The position numbers and the translations under genes were made by a program. Below the pieces are notes generated by a model, which ran no database searches, was not told the origin of the DNA, and worked only from the letters and a program-made list of their open reading frames with translations. This document shows positions 1 to 7,414 of a stretch of 10,799 bases of DNA, piece by piece; position 1 is the first letter of the stretch; each line of letters starts with the position of its first letter. Source of the stretch: 70-18 sp041691815 (GTDB taxonomy: Bacteria > Pseudomonadota > Alphaproteobacteria > Acetobacterales > Acetobacteraceae); NCBI GenBank assembly GCA_041691815.1, contig JBEPTZ010000142.1, positions 1-10,799 of the forward strand, read 5' to 3'.

Positions 1-3000
1 GCCCCTCCGGCACCCGCCCCGGCGTGTAGTCGAGCGCCTCATAGAACCCGAACCGCCCGCCGGCGCCATCGGCGGCAAGTCGGGCGAAGTTCTCGACGGC
101 TGCGTGTGGGTCGACCATGGTGGCGAGCGCCGTCGCATAGGGTGCGACCACGAATTCGTCTTCCAGGCCGGTTTTGAAGCCGAGATCCGGCACGCCGAAG
201 TTTGAATACTGGTAGGTATATTCCAGGTCGCGCACGTTATAGGCAGACTCCGACGCGCCCCACGGGATACCGCGCATCTTGCCGAACTCGATCTGGCGGC
301 GCGCCGCCAACTGGTTGGACTGGTCCAGCAGGCTTCCAGCCGGCGCCCGCATTACCAGGGACGGCATCAGATATTCGAACATCGACCCTGACCAGGAGAC
401 CAGCGCGGAGCCGTTGTCGACCGGCGTCATGGCGCGGCCGAGCCGAAACCATTCGCGCGCCGGCACATCGCCCTTGGCGATCGCGATAAAGCAGGCCAGC
501 CTCGCCTCCGAGGCGAGCAGGTCATAACAATTGGTATCGAGCGCATCGTCGGCTACGAGATATCCGATCGAAAGCAACTTGCGCTCACCGTCACGCAGGA
601 AGCCGAACTCCATCGCGAGGGCCATGCTGCGTGCCGCTTGTTCCAAGGCGGTGAGCCGCTGGTTCAGCGCCCCATCGGGTTGCTCGAGGTCAAGATGATG
701 GCTCTCCGCAGTGCGACCGATCGCGTCGGTCCAGAACACCACATCCGCGGTGGCGCTTTCCCCGTGGGCCACCGCAAGTTCCCGTGCCAGGGCGATTGCT
801 GCGCGGATATGCGGGTCGAACCCGGAGAAAGACGCCGCCCCAGTGCCGGAGTTGCCCTGCTGGCGACTGATGCGCCCGGCCAACTCCTGCAAGGCCGCCT
901 GCAACTCTGCCCCGGCGGCCGGCTTGATCACTTGCAGATGGGCCAGTTCGTCCAGCGCAAGGTCCACGGTGTCGGTCAGCCCGGCGAGACTGCTTGCGGC
1001 GCCGGTGCGGCGGCGCCAGCCCTGACAGGCGCTGGCCAGTGCGAAAAGATGGCCAGCCAGGTTGCCGCTGTCGACCGTGGAGACATATCTCGGTTCGAGC
1101 GGACGCAAGTCATCGGTGGCATACCAGTTGAAGAAATGGCCACGGAACTGCTGCATGCGGGCCAAAGTTGCCATGGTCGCCTCAAGCCGTCCGACGGCAT
1201 CGGTCAGGCCGATCCAACCAAAATCATGCGCATTGGCGGCGCACAGCAGATAGAGTCCGATGTTGGTGGGTGAGGTACGTTGGGCGATGACGGGCGCTGG
1301 GTCTTCCTGGAAGTTGTCGGGCGGCAGCATGTGGGCGGCCGGCGTCACGAACGTCTCGAAGAAGCGCCACGTCTGGCGAGCGATCTGACGGAGCGCTTGC
1401 AGGTCGGCGGCGGGGGCGACATTCACGGGTGAGCAGCGGCTTGCCCACCAGGCAATCGCGGGCGAGGCAATCCAGAGTGCAGCGAACGGCGTCACCACCA
1501 GCCAGACAAACGGCTGCCCTGCAACCGCGAACCCGCCGGCGAGCAACCCGATCACCGGTGCCCCAGCCATCGTGCGGTAGTGCCCGACTACCGACAGGTT
1601 CGGCCCAGCCCCAGCCTGCGCCGCCGTCAGCCATTGTAGCAGCCTGCGACGTGAGGCGAGCCGGTTCAACGTTCGCAGCGCGGCATCGCCCATCAATACC
1701 GCCTGGTGAGCCATGAAGGTGACGAGCAGCGCCGTCAGTAGCGCTGCGTGGCGCAGCCCGAGGCGGAGCCAACGGAGATGGCTTCGCAGCGTCGTCTGGC
1801 CGCGGCGCGAGGTCACATCACCCATCAAGGGAAGCAGCGGTGGCAGAGCGATGGTTGCCAGCACGAATCCGGTCCAGCCCAGCGCCGGGCCGAGCGGCAG
1901 CAGCCAGCCGACCAGGAGGGCCAGCACGGCCGCCGGCGCGGAGAGCGTACGGCGCAGATTGTCGAGCATCTTCCAGCGTCCGATCGCCGGCAGTTTCCCG
2001 GCGGCCGCCCCACCCCCGCCAAGTCGGCGTCGCCACGACATGATCCACGGCAGCAGTTGCCAATCGCCACGCGCCCAGCGGTGCTGCCGTAGCGCTGCCA
2101 CGGCATAGAAGGCGGGGAAGTCCTCAACCACTTCGATATCAGACGCGAGCCCGGCACGCGCGAACACGCCTTCGAACAGATCGTGGCTCAGCAGCGTCGA
2201 CTCGGGAACCCGGCCCGCCAATGCCGTCTCGAACGCATCGATGTCATAGATACCCTTGCCCGCGAATGATCCTTCACCGAACAAATCCTGGTAGACGTCC
2301 GAGACCGCCCCCGCATAGGCATCAATCCCGTCCATGCTCGAGAACACGCGTTGGAACAGCGAACTGGCCTGTCCCATGGGCAGCGACGGGGTAACCCGCG
2401 GCTGCAACACGGCGTAGCCTTCGACGACGCGGCCCAACACCGGGTCGATGCGGGGCGCGTTCAATGGGTGCGCCATCTTGCCGACCAGGCGCCGGACGGT
2501 GTCGCGCGGCAGGCGCGTGTCGGAGTCCAGCGTTACGACGTAACGCACGCCGGTCGGCAACGCCGGATGGGGCAGGAACGTGGTATCGGCCGCGCCGCGC
2601 AGCAGACCGTTCAGTTCATGCAGCTTGCCGCGCTTGCGCTCCCACCCCATCCAGCAGGCCTCGCCGGCATTCCAGACCCGGCGACGGTGCAGCACAAAGA
2701 AGCGGTCGCCGGCCGGCGATGGGCCATAGCGCTGGTTGAGTTGCTTGATCCCGTTGATAGCAGCTTCCAGCAGCGCCTCGTCGCCATCGGCGTGTTCGGT
2801 CGGGCTGTCTGTCCAGTCCGACAGCAGGGCGAACTGCAGTTCGCCATCCGGACTCGCGAGATGGTGGATCTCGAGCCGTGCGACCAGCTCGTCGACCGCG
2901 CGCAGAGAGGTAAGCAGAGCTGGCACTGCGACCATCGTGCGCAGCGGCGTAGTGATTCCGGTTGGCAGTTCAAGCGCCGGCAGGGGCTTGGCGCTGAATA

Positions 3001-4387
3001 CCCACATGGAAAAGCGGTTGATGCAGGCGACAGCCGCGTCGGAGGCCGGCACAAAGCCGGTGCATCCGAGCAGCAGCAACCACCAGCCGCCAACGGACAT
3101 TGCGGCTAGTAATCCGAGTGGGCCGGCCAGGAACAGCGCGGTCACGGTCACGACACCGGCGGCATAGCCGGTCAGCCCGAACGCATGGCCGACGCGAGCC
3201 ACCCGTGTGCGCAAGGATGGCCGAAAGCCGATCTCCGTCTCGAATGATCGGCGCCCGCCGGCGAGAAGATAGTAGCCGGGATCGCAGCGGCGATTAGTTG
3301 CAGTGTGGGTGGTGGCCGCATCGGCGGCAAGTGCCACGGCGCGATGAGCGACTTCGATCTCGCCGAGTGGTGAGTATCGCGCTAATTGCTCGATCGCGGT
3401 GCGATACAGGTTTCGGGTGGGGAAATCCATCTCGCGGAAACGACCGGTTTGCTCCAGCACACGATCGACGGGGCAGACGGTCTCGAAGACATCGCTCCAG
3501 TCGAGGGCCGCCGCCATGCGCAGGCTGGTGATGATGTTGCGGATCGTGGCATTAAATGTGCTTTGCTGCTGCAGTTCGTCGCCTACTACGCCTTCGATTC
3601 GGGCACCGCGTGCGGCCAACTGCTCGTTGAGCCAGGCAAGTGCCGGTTCGGCCCCTGGGTCGCGCCCCCGTAAGCGGTGCGCGAGTTGGGCGGCAAAGGC
3701 ATCCGGCGACGGCGTCGGCTGAAACGACGCGCTTACCGTACTCCACGGTGTTGCAACATGGCCGTTATGGCCCAGCAGGCGATCAGCCAGCCCGTCCGCG
3801 ATCTCCCGGGCGGCACTGTTGTCGGCGACCACCGCAGCGATACGTCGGAGGTTTTCGATCAGCACGATCCTGAGCGTGATCGGCACCGCCCACAATTCAC
3901 CGATCGTCAGCTTCTCGACGTCCTGATAGGCGAGCAGATAACGGCGTAACGTGCTGGGTTCGATATGGCTGTCGGTATGGGCCACCAGCGACCACATGGC
4001 GCCGAACACCCGAGGCAGTCCGGTCAGCGGACCATCCACGAGCTTTGGAAGCTGCGCATAGTAGCTGGGCGGGAGGTCGATCCCGATCTCATGGATCTGC
4101 GTCTCGACCAGATGATAGTTGTCGATCAGCCATTCGCCGGCGGGTGTGAGCTCCCGGGGGTCGCCACTGTCGGGCGCGAGGGCGCGAACGGTACTGAGCA
4201 GAAAGGCAGCGTTCGCCGCCAGCCGGTTGGACAGTCCGAGGCCGCCCGCGCGCTTCGCTGCGATCGGCTGGGCGGCAGCCAAGCTCCGTGCGTGCTCGTC
4301 AAGCCGCTCGATCCCGAACAACTCGCTGCGGATCGGCAGGCGATCCTGCCATAGCGGCGAAGAGCGGGCGTTGCGCAGGACCACCAA
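1..4387 (-). CDS. ndvB: Cyclic beta-1,2-glucan synthase NdvB-like, C-terminal part outside window
   Basis: An inner-membrane enzyme that polymerises glucose from UDP-glucose into beta-1,2-glucan and cyclises it for export to the periplasm. I translated the frame by hand and it stays open from about 4402 to base 1, giving about 1462 codons of a family that is usually near 2800 residues. Residues about 20-40 carry the family's N-terminal ELFGIERL...SLAAAQ block. A membrane segment lies near 406-442. The GT84 core has DSDTRLPRD near 620, EGSFAGKGIYDID near 704, SHDLFEG near 733 and HRWARGDWQLLPW near 770-781. Further membrane segments lie near 813-854, 877-897 and 942-980. The glucoamylase-like domain runs from about 998 to the edge, with WSGSMFEYLMPSLVM, GIPWGASESAYN and YQYSNFGVPDLGF. 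The GH94 phosphorylase-like C-terminus must lie beyond the left edge. There is no ATG at the front of the frame. TTG at 4387, eight bases after AAGG, or GTG at 4384 are candidate starts; a frameshift from the upstream ORF is the alternative. Confidence 0.94.
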   Translation of the reverse strand, partial: MVVLRNARSSPLWQDRLPIRSELFGIERLDEHARSLAAAQPIAAKRAGGLGLSNRLAANAAFLLSTVRALAPDSGDPRELTPAGEWLIDNYHLVETQIHEIGIDLPPSYYAQLPKLVDGPLTGLPRVFGAMWSLVAHTDSHIEPSTLRRYLLAYQDVEKLTIGELWAVPITLRIVLIENLRRIAAVVADNSAAREIADGLADRLLGHNGHVATPWSTVSASFQPTPSPDAFAAQLAHRLRGRDPGAEPALAWLNEQLAARGARIEGVVGDELQQQSTFNATIRNIITSLRMAAALDWSDVFETVCPVDRVLEQTGRFREMDFPTRNLYRTAIEQLARYSPLGEIEVAHRAVALAADAATTHTATNRRCDPGYYLLAGGRRSFETEIGFRPSLRTRVARVGHAFGLTGYAAGVVTVTALFLAGPLGLLAAMSVGGWWLLLLGCTGFVPASDAAVACINRFSMWVFSAKPLPALELPTGITTPLRTMVAVPALLTSLRAVDELVARLEIHHLASPDGELQFALLSDWTDSPTEHADGDEALLEAAINGIKQLNQRYGPSPAGDRFFVLHRRRVWNAGEACWMGWERKRGKLHELNGLLRGAADTTFLPHPALPTGVRYVVTLDSDTRLPRDTVRRLVGKMAHPLNAPRIDPVLGRVVEGYAVLQPRVTPSLPMGQASSLFQRVFSSMDGIDAYAGAVSDVYQDLFGEGSFAGKGIYDIDAFETALAGRVPESTLLSHDLFEGVFARAGLASDIEVVEDFPAFYAVAALRQHRWARGDWQLLPWIMSWRRRLGGGGAAAGKLPAIGRWKMLDNLRRTLSAPAAVLALLVGWLLPLGPALGWTGFVLATIALPPLLPLMGDVTSRRGQTTLRSHLRWLRLGLRHAALLTALLVTFMAHQAVLMGDAALRTLNRLASRRRLLQWLTAAQAGAGPNLSVVGHYRTMAGAPVIGLLAGGFAVAGQPFVWLVVTPFAALWIASPAIAWWASRCSPVNVAPAADLQALRQIARQTWRFFETFVTPAAHMLPPDNFQEDPAPVIAQRTSPTNIGLYLLCAANAHDFGWIGLTDAVGRLEATMATLARMQQFRGHFFNWYATDDLRPLEPRYVSTVDSGNLAGHLFALASACQGWRRRTGAASSLAGLTDTVDLALDELAHLQVIKPAAGAELQAALQELAGRISRQQGNSGTGAASFSGFDPHIRAAIALARELAVAHGESATADVVFWTDAIGRTAESHHLDLEQPDGALNQRLTALEQAARSMALAMEFGFLRDGERKLLSIGYLVADDALDTNCYDLLASEARLACFIAIAKGDVPAREWFRLGRAMTPVDNGSALVSWSGSMFEYLMPSLVMRAPAGSLLDQSNQLAARRQIEFGKMRGIPWGASESAYNVRDLEYTYQYSNFGVPDLGFKTGLEDEFVVAPYATALATMVDPHAAVENFARLAADGAGGRFGFYEALDYTPGRVPEG

Positions 4388-4398
4388 TGCGCGCGCCT

Positions 4399-4623
4399 TC
4401 AGCGGCGAAACAGGCTGCGGCGATAGTTGGGAGCGGTTGGGAAAGCCTGGAGATGTCTCGGTACGCCGCCGCCGTTGGCAACGTCTGCGGCGCCCTGGCC
4501 AGGACGGGAGAAGTCTTCTGGGGTCGGGTTCAGCTCCAACTTGCCGGCCTGGCGTGCATCCTGCTCGGTGGTGTCGCCAGCGCCAGGCGCTCCAGCCTGC
4601 GGAACATCAAAACGGTTGGTCAT
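4399..4623 (-). CDS. 74-residue ORF directly upstream of ndvB: small protein or frameshifted NdvB N-terminus
   Basis: The ATG at 4623 is preceded by GAGGAGACC, the best ribosome binding site near the ndvB start. The product begins MTNRFDVPQAGAPGAG, is rich in Gly, Ala, Pro and charged residues, and looks disordered, with no membrane segment. It ends YRRSLFRR and a TGA only 11 bases before the first possible ndvB start. I do not recognise a family. Two readings fit. It may be a separate leader peptide translationally coupled to ndvB. Or it may be the true N-terminus of NdvB, in which case one base has been lost near the TGA; adding one base there (TGA to TGG A) would read RRW-K-ARALVVL straight into the ndvB frame. 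The second reading explains why ndvB has no ATG of its own. Confidence 0.6.
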   Translation of the reverse strand: MTNRFDVPQAGAPGAGDTTEQDARQAGKLELNPTPEDFSRPGQGAADVANGGGVPRHLQAFPTAPNYRRSLFRR

Positions 4624-4785
4624 AATGGTCTCCTCATGGCTCGTCCACACCCGAAGATGGGGCCGCCACGCCTTGGCCGGAAGGTTCGGATTCTACTCAG
4701 CGGCCACCGGCGCGTCCGTATGGGAAGCCGGTTAATGCTGGTGACATACCGGCTGGGCGCGCTGGGCAAACGCGATCCCGCCCCG
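4624..4785. other. 162-bp gap upstream of the ndvB leader ORF
   Basis: This spacer separates the phosphatase stop from the 74-residue ORF. Apart from the Shine-Dalgarno sequence next to 4623 I see no convincing promoter, terminator with a T tract, or RNA gene. An internal promoter for ndvB here is possible but not shown by the sequence. Confidence 0.4.
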
Positions 4786-5394
4786 TCATGGGCTGACATT
4801 CCATTGCGAAATCACCTGCAGCCCAGGGTGATGCGGGTTGAAGCCAAGAATGCTCAGGGATGCCGTTCCAAGCTGAAGATGCTCGCCTTGCATCACTGGC
4901 AGCCCCATCCAGCGTGCCGCCAGGCTGCAGCCGAACTCGCCGTGCGAGAACAGCGCGACATTGCCGTTCAGCCCGCAGAGCCGGGCAAGAAGGCGGTCAG
5001 CGCGCTCCGAGACGTCGCTGGCGCTCTCGCCACCCGGACAACCGTCGCGATAGCAGCTCCAACCCGGTCGGTGCTTGCGGATCTCGTCGGAGGTCTTACC
5101 CTCGTACTGACCATAGTCCCACTCGGCAAGATCCGGCTCGACTTCCGCTCTCATCCGGCCCGGGTCGGCCAGTTCGCAGGTTTGTCTCGCCCGCAGCGCT
5201 GGGCTGGTGAATACATGGCTGAAGCAGATCGCGCTCAGCAGCGGCCCGAGCGAGCGGGCCTCCGCCTCGCCGCGCGTGGTCAGCGGCATATCGGTGCGTC
5301 CGGTGTGCCGGCCGGACAGAGACCACGCGGTCTCACCGTGCCGGATCAGATGGAGCCGGAGGCCCTGGTCGACGGCCACCAGGCGCTCGTTCAT
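4786..5394 (-). CDS. Histidine phosphatase family protein (phosphoglycerate-mutase-like)
   Basis: The 202-residue product is a single-domain member of the histidine phosphatase superfamily, which moves phosphate through a phospho-histidine. Residues 14-21 are LHLIRHGE, with the nucleophile His19 in the RHG motif. ALRARQT near 66-72 supplies phosphate-binding arginines, Glu91 in LAEWDYGQYEG is the likely acid, and the second His is H151 in ALFSHGEF. All key residues are present, so it is probably active. The substrate cannot be read from sequence; GpmB-like, CobC-like and sugar-phosphate phosphatases share this fold. I chose the ATG at 5394 because the aldolase reading frame ends with TGA at 5399, four bases before it, as expected for coupled genes. 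TTG or ATG codons at 5466, 5454 and 5445 would lengthen the protein but lie inside the aldolase frame. No strong Shine-Dalgarno sequence precedes 5394, which also suits coupling. Confidence 0.9.
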   Translation of the reverse strand: MNERLVAVDQGLRLHLIRHGETAWSLSGRHTGRTDMPLTTRGEAEARSLGPLLSAICFSHVFTSPALRARQTCELADPGRMRAEVEPDLAEWDYGQYEGKTSDEIRKHRPGWSCYRDGCPGGESASDVSERADRLLARLCGLNGNVALFSHGEFGCSLAARWMGLPVMQGEHLQLGTASLSILGFNPHHPGLQVISQWNVSP

Positions 5395-5398
5395 CGGT

Positions 5399-5971
5399 TC
5401 ACGAGACCAGCCGGGGGGCGGGTTCGTGCTCAATGGCGGCTTCATATTTACCATCCAGAGCCGCAAGGTTGCAGCGCGCTAGGTGCAGCAAAGCGTGCTC
5501 CTCGGCTGCGACGTTGGCAGCCTCGCCGCCCCAGGTGCCGAGGGTCGGCTGCTGAATGACGCGTGCGAAGGAGAACACGAGAGATCATGGCAGGTGGTCG
5601 TCCGGTGCAGCATACGAATTCATCGCGTTCAACCGGGTAGATGCACATTCGTCCGGCTGAACGCCTGGCAGGAAGGCAATGCCAGCGACGGCGGCCACAT
5701 TCCGCCGCAGGCACCGCACCGTCGCCACTGCCTCGATCGGATCCTGCTTCACGCCGGCCCGGCCCGGCAGCACCATGTCCGGCTTGACGATCAATTCCTC
5801 GGGAATCACCGACTGCACGCGCGGTTCAGCGAACAAGGCCCCCAGCAGCCCTCCGGTGGCTTGCTCACGCAGCACCATCGGCTGCGCGCCTGCCATCAGC
5901 ACCTCCGGTTCCATACTCGGGACATCACCAGCCTTCTGGCAGGGTGCAGCATAGTGCGCCAGCGCACGCGA
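5399..5971 (-). pseudogene. fba: Class I fructose-bisphosphate aldolase, 3' half, with in-frame TGA
   Basis: This is the C-terminal half, about 190 codons of a usual 340-360, of the aldolase that splits fructose 1,6-bisphosphate into two triose phosphates. In one frame it reads RALAHYAAPCQKAGDVPS, then EPEVLMAG, then LIVKPDMVLPG with the Schiff-base lysine, then a block ending LNAMNSYAAPDDHLP. TGA follows at 5587-5585. The same frame continues SLVFSFARVIQQPTLGTWGGE and on to a natural stop at 5401-5399. The family has LPW or PW followed by L-x-FSYGRALQ, so the TGA sits exactly where the Trp codon TGG is expected. The N-terminal half, including other active-site residues, is missing, and the frame is joined to an acetate kinase fragment. 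The fragment is almost certainly non-functional. The last codons sit just ahead of the phosphatase start, so the transcript may still serve that gene. Confidence 0.88.
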
Positions 5972-5992
5972 CTAGGCTGCATGCTCTCTAGT
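5971..5992. repeat. Imperfect palindrome at the ackA-fba junction
   Basis: A 22-bp imperfect inverted repeat: ACTAG at one end and CTAGT at the other, with a perfect GCATGC at the centre and a 3-bp unmatched block on each side. It lies where acetate kinase similarity ends and aldolase similarity begins, and it supplies an in-frame TAG at 5974-5972. It could be a recombination scar, a protein-binding site or chance. Confidence 0.5.
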
Positions 5993-6264
5993 CCGGTGGT
6001 CACCGACACCCCCATGAGCCTGCGCCTCGCCGAAGCCGGCGGTCGAACCATCCGGCCAGCGCTCGTCGGACTTGAACCGCCGGCGGCGTCACGGGTTACG
6101 ATGCGCGGTACCGCCTGCAGGCCCGTGACCTCGCCCGGCAGCCGGGTCCTTGGTGCGCCGGAAGCGGTCTGCTCGAACACGGCGAACTTGAAGCTGGACG
6201 AACCGGCGTTGAGCGTCAGTATCGGGTCAGTGGGCGGCGGAAGCGGACGTCGCGGGCGTGTCAT
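5990..6264 (-). pseudogene. ackA: Acetate kinase, 5' fragment, frameshifted and truncated
   Basis: The ATG at 6264 starts a product whose residues 13-30 read DPILTLNAGSSSFKFAVF, the N-terminal phosphate-binding signature of acetate kinase, the enzyme that interconverts acetyl phosphate and ADP with acetate and ATP. The next block, RLPGEVTGLQAVPRIVTRDAAGG, also fits the family. The frame then loses similarity, but one base back it reads FKSDERWPDGSTAGFGEAQ, which matches the following family block, so a one-base deletion near 6072 is likely. Only about 90 of roughly 400 codons remain before the DNA passes into the aldolase fragment. The start overlaps the stop of the upstream 151-residue gene as ATGA, showing that this was an operon member. 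No stretch after about 5990 looks like acetate kinase. Confidence 0.85.
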
Positions 6265-6716
6265 TTCGGCGAAAGCGCTATCGGAGCGTCCGCGAGCGTG
6301 TGGATCGGCCCGCTCCTCGAGCCCACCGTCAACCAGGCGCTGCAGACGAGGAACAGCGCGGCGAAGACGAACACCAGCACCGCCGACTTGGGAATGGTGG
6401 CCAGGACTGGGGGCAGGAACGCGGGCAAATTGTCGGTCCCTCGCCCTGGCAACAGTGCGACCAGACGGGCCGCCGTTATGTGCGCATCATCCAACGCCTG
6501 TTGACTCGGAGGCATCTGCGAAATGGCGCCCGTCAGCAACGTGATTGCCGTGTTCTTCGGCACACCGGCCCAGACTGCCGCCTCGACCCAAGGATCCTTG
6601 CCGAGTCGGGCCAGCAGCGACAGGATGGTCAGCTTCGTCCCGTTGGCTTCCGTCCCCACCTCCGAGAACAGGAAAGCGTTCAAGCTCGAATCGCGCAATG
6701 CGAAGATGTTGGCCAT
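6261..6716 (-). CDS. Membrane protein of unknown function in the ackA-fba operon
   Basis: A 151-residue protein starting MANIFALRDSSLNAFLFSEV. The ATG at 6716 follows GAGGGAACC, a good ribosome binding site. Residues 1-90 look like a soluble, mostly helical region (TKLTILSLLARLGKDPW, then AVWAGVPKNTAITLLT). A single strong membrane segment, SAVLVFVFAALFLVCSAWLT, spans about 111-130, and a short polar tail follows, so it should be anchored in the inner membrane with the bulk on one side. I cannot assign it to a named family or a function. Its stop overlaps the acetate kinase start by ATGA, so it was co-translated with that gene. It is still open although the kinase is broken. Confidence 0.82.
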   Translation of the reverse strand: MANIFALRDSSLNAFLFSEVGTEANGTKLTILSLLARLGKDPWVEAAVWAGVPKNTAITLLTGAISQMPPSQQALDDAHITAARLVALLPGRGTDNLPAFLPPVLATIPKSAVLVFVFAALFLVCSAWLTVGSRSGPIHTLADAPIALSPK

Positions 6717-6859
6717 GGTTCCCTCATGGAGCGTTCACGCGGCATCCGCGGCCATACCCGGAATGTCCGACTGGTGGCGGCTCACTCTATTTGGTGAGAG
6801 GCAGCCTATCCGCTGAGAGTCGGAAAACACTTACGGAAGCCCAGCCTCGCTCCAAACGA
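6717..6859. other. 143-bp gap between stress protein and membrane protein genes
   Basis: It contains a short inverted repeat, CTCAC and GTGAG with an 8-base loop (about 6782-6799), but no following T tract, so a terminator is not supported. Near 6716 is the ribosome binding site for the 151-residue gene. No clear promoter is visible. Confidence 0.35.
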
Positions 6860-7414
6860 TCAGATCCGCGCCGCCTCCTGAACCTCAGATCCGACGCCAG
6901 TGAGCGGATGCATATCGAGCTGTTTGGGATGCATCGTGCCAAGTACTGCCCGCGCCCGCTCGACTTCCGTACGGCTGCCATGCGCCATTACCAGAAAGTC
7001 GTCCGCCTTGAGGGCGCTCTCGTATCGCACGACGCTGTCGTGTGGGATGCCGATGCTGGCGATGGCGGCACCGACTGCACTCAGGCCGCCGACAACCACG
7101 GCCCCCTCTACGGCGGAGAACCCGGCAGCGGCCACATACCCCAGTATGACCAGATGTCCGACGACAGGTATTGTCATGAACAGCCCGCCGAAGAACAAGC
7201 CCCACATGCCGCCCCAAAACGCTCCCCGCGACCCCCAGAATTTAACCCGATCGCCCATATTGTAGAAACCGGTGACCTGTTCCTCGGTGTGGTAGCCCTT
7301 GCCGATCAGGCTGAGTTGCTTCATCGCGAAACCCTGGCCGGCCAGCTTCTTGATCGCGGCATCAGCATCAAGATGCGTGGCGAACACGGCAACGACGGTG
7401 TCATCTTTTTGCAT
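6860..7414 (-). CDS. General stress protein with YflT-like domain and glycine-rich membrane region
   Basis: A 184-residue protein. Residues about 5-50 (DTVVAVFATHLDADAAIKKL and following) match the start of the heat-induced stress protein YflT / general stress protein 17M domain, a small alpha/beta fold. Residues 64-122 are very rich in Gly, Ala, Val and aromatic residues and hold two or three membrane segments (FWGGMWGLFFGGLFMTIPVV, then LVILGYVAAAGFSAVEGAVV). Residues 126-160 return to a soluble fold (VVRYESALKADDFLVMAHG). Proteins of this layout are common in proteobacterial stress and carbon-metabolism clusters; no enzymatic role is known to me. ATG 7414 follows TAAGGA at good spacing. 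It is the first intact gene of the minus-strand run and may head the transcription unit. Confidence 0.88.
   Translation of the reverse strand: MQKDDTVVAVFATHLDADAAIKKLAGQGFAMKQLSLIGKGYHTEEQVTGFYNMGDRVKFWGSRGAFWGGMWGLFFGGLFMTIPVVGHLVILGYVAAAGFSAVEGAVVVGGLSAVGAAIASIGIPHDSVVRYESALKADDFLVMAHGSRTEVERARAVLGTMHPKQLDMHPLTGVGSEVQEAARI

Noticed and set aside
638..3109. Plus-strand frames of 211 and 252 codons.
   Set aside because: Antisense to well-conserved ndvB motifs (GT84 core and glucoamylase-like domain).
4395..4410. Programmed frameshift joining the 74-residue ORF to ndvB.
   Set aside because: No slippery heptamer or downstream structure is evident. A lost base or separate starts are simpler.
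5395..5466. N-terminal extension of the phosphatase to 5445, 5454 or 5466.
   Set aside because: These codons overlap the aldolase C-terminus, which ends at 5399. The coupled ATG at 5394 gives a normal family length.
4288..5559. Long plus-strand frame of 423 codons.
   Set aside because: It lies antisense to ndvB, the 74-residue ORF and the phosphatase, is Arg/Ala/Pro-rich with no family features, and its openness follows from high GC.
5483..6544. Plus-strand frame of 353 codons.
   Set aside because: Antisense to the aldolase, acetate kinase and membrane-protein sequences, and no recognisable domain.
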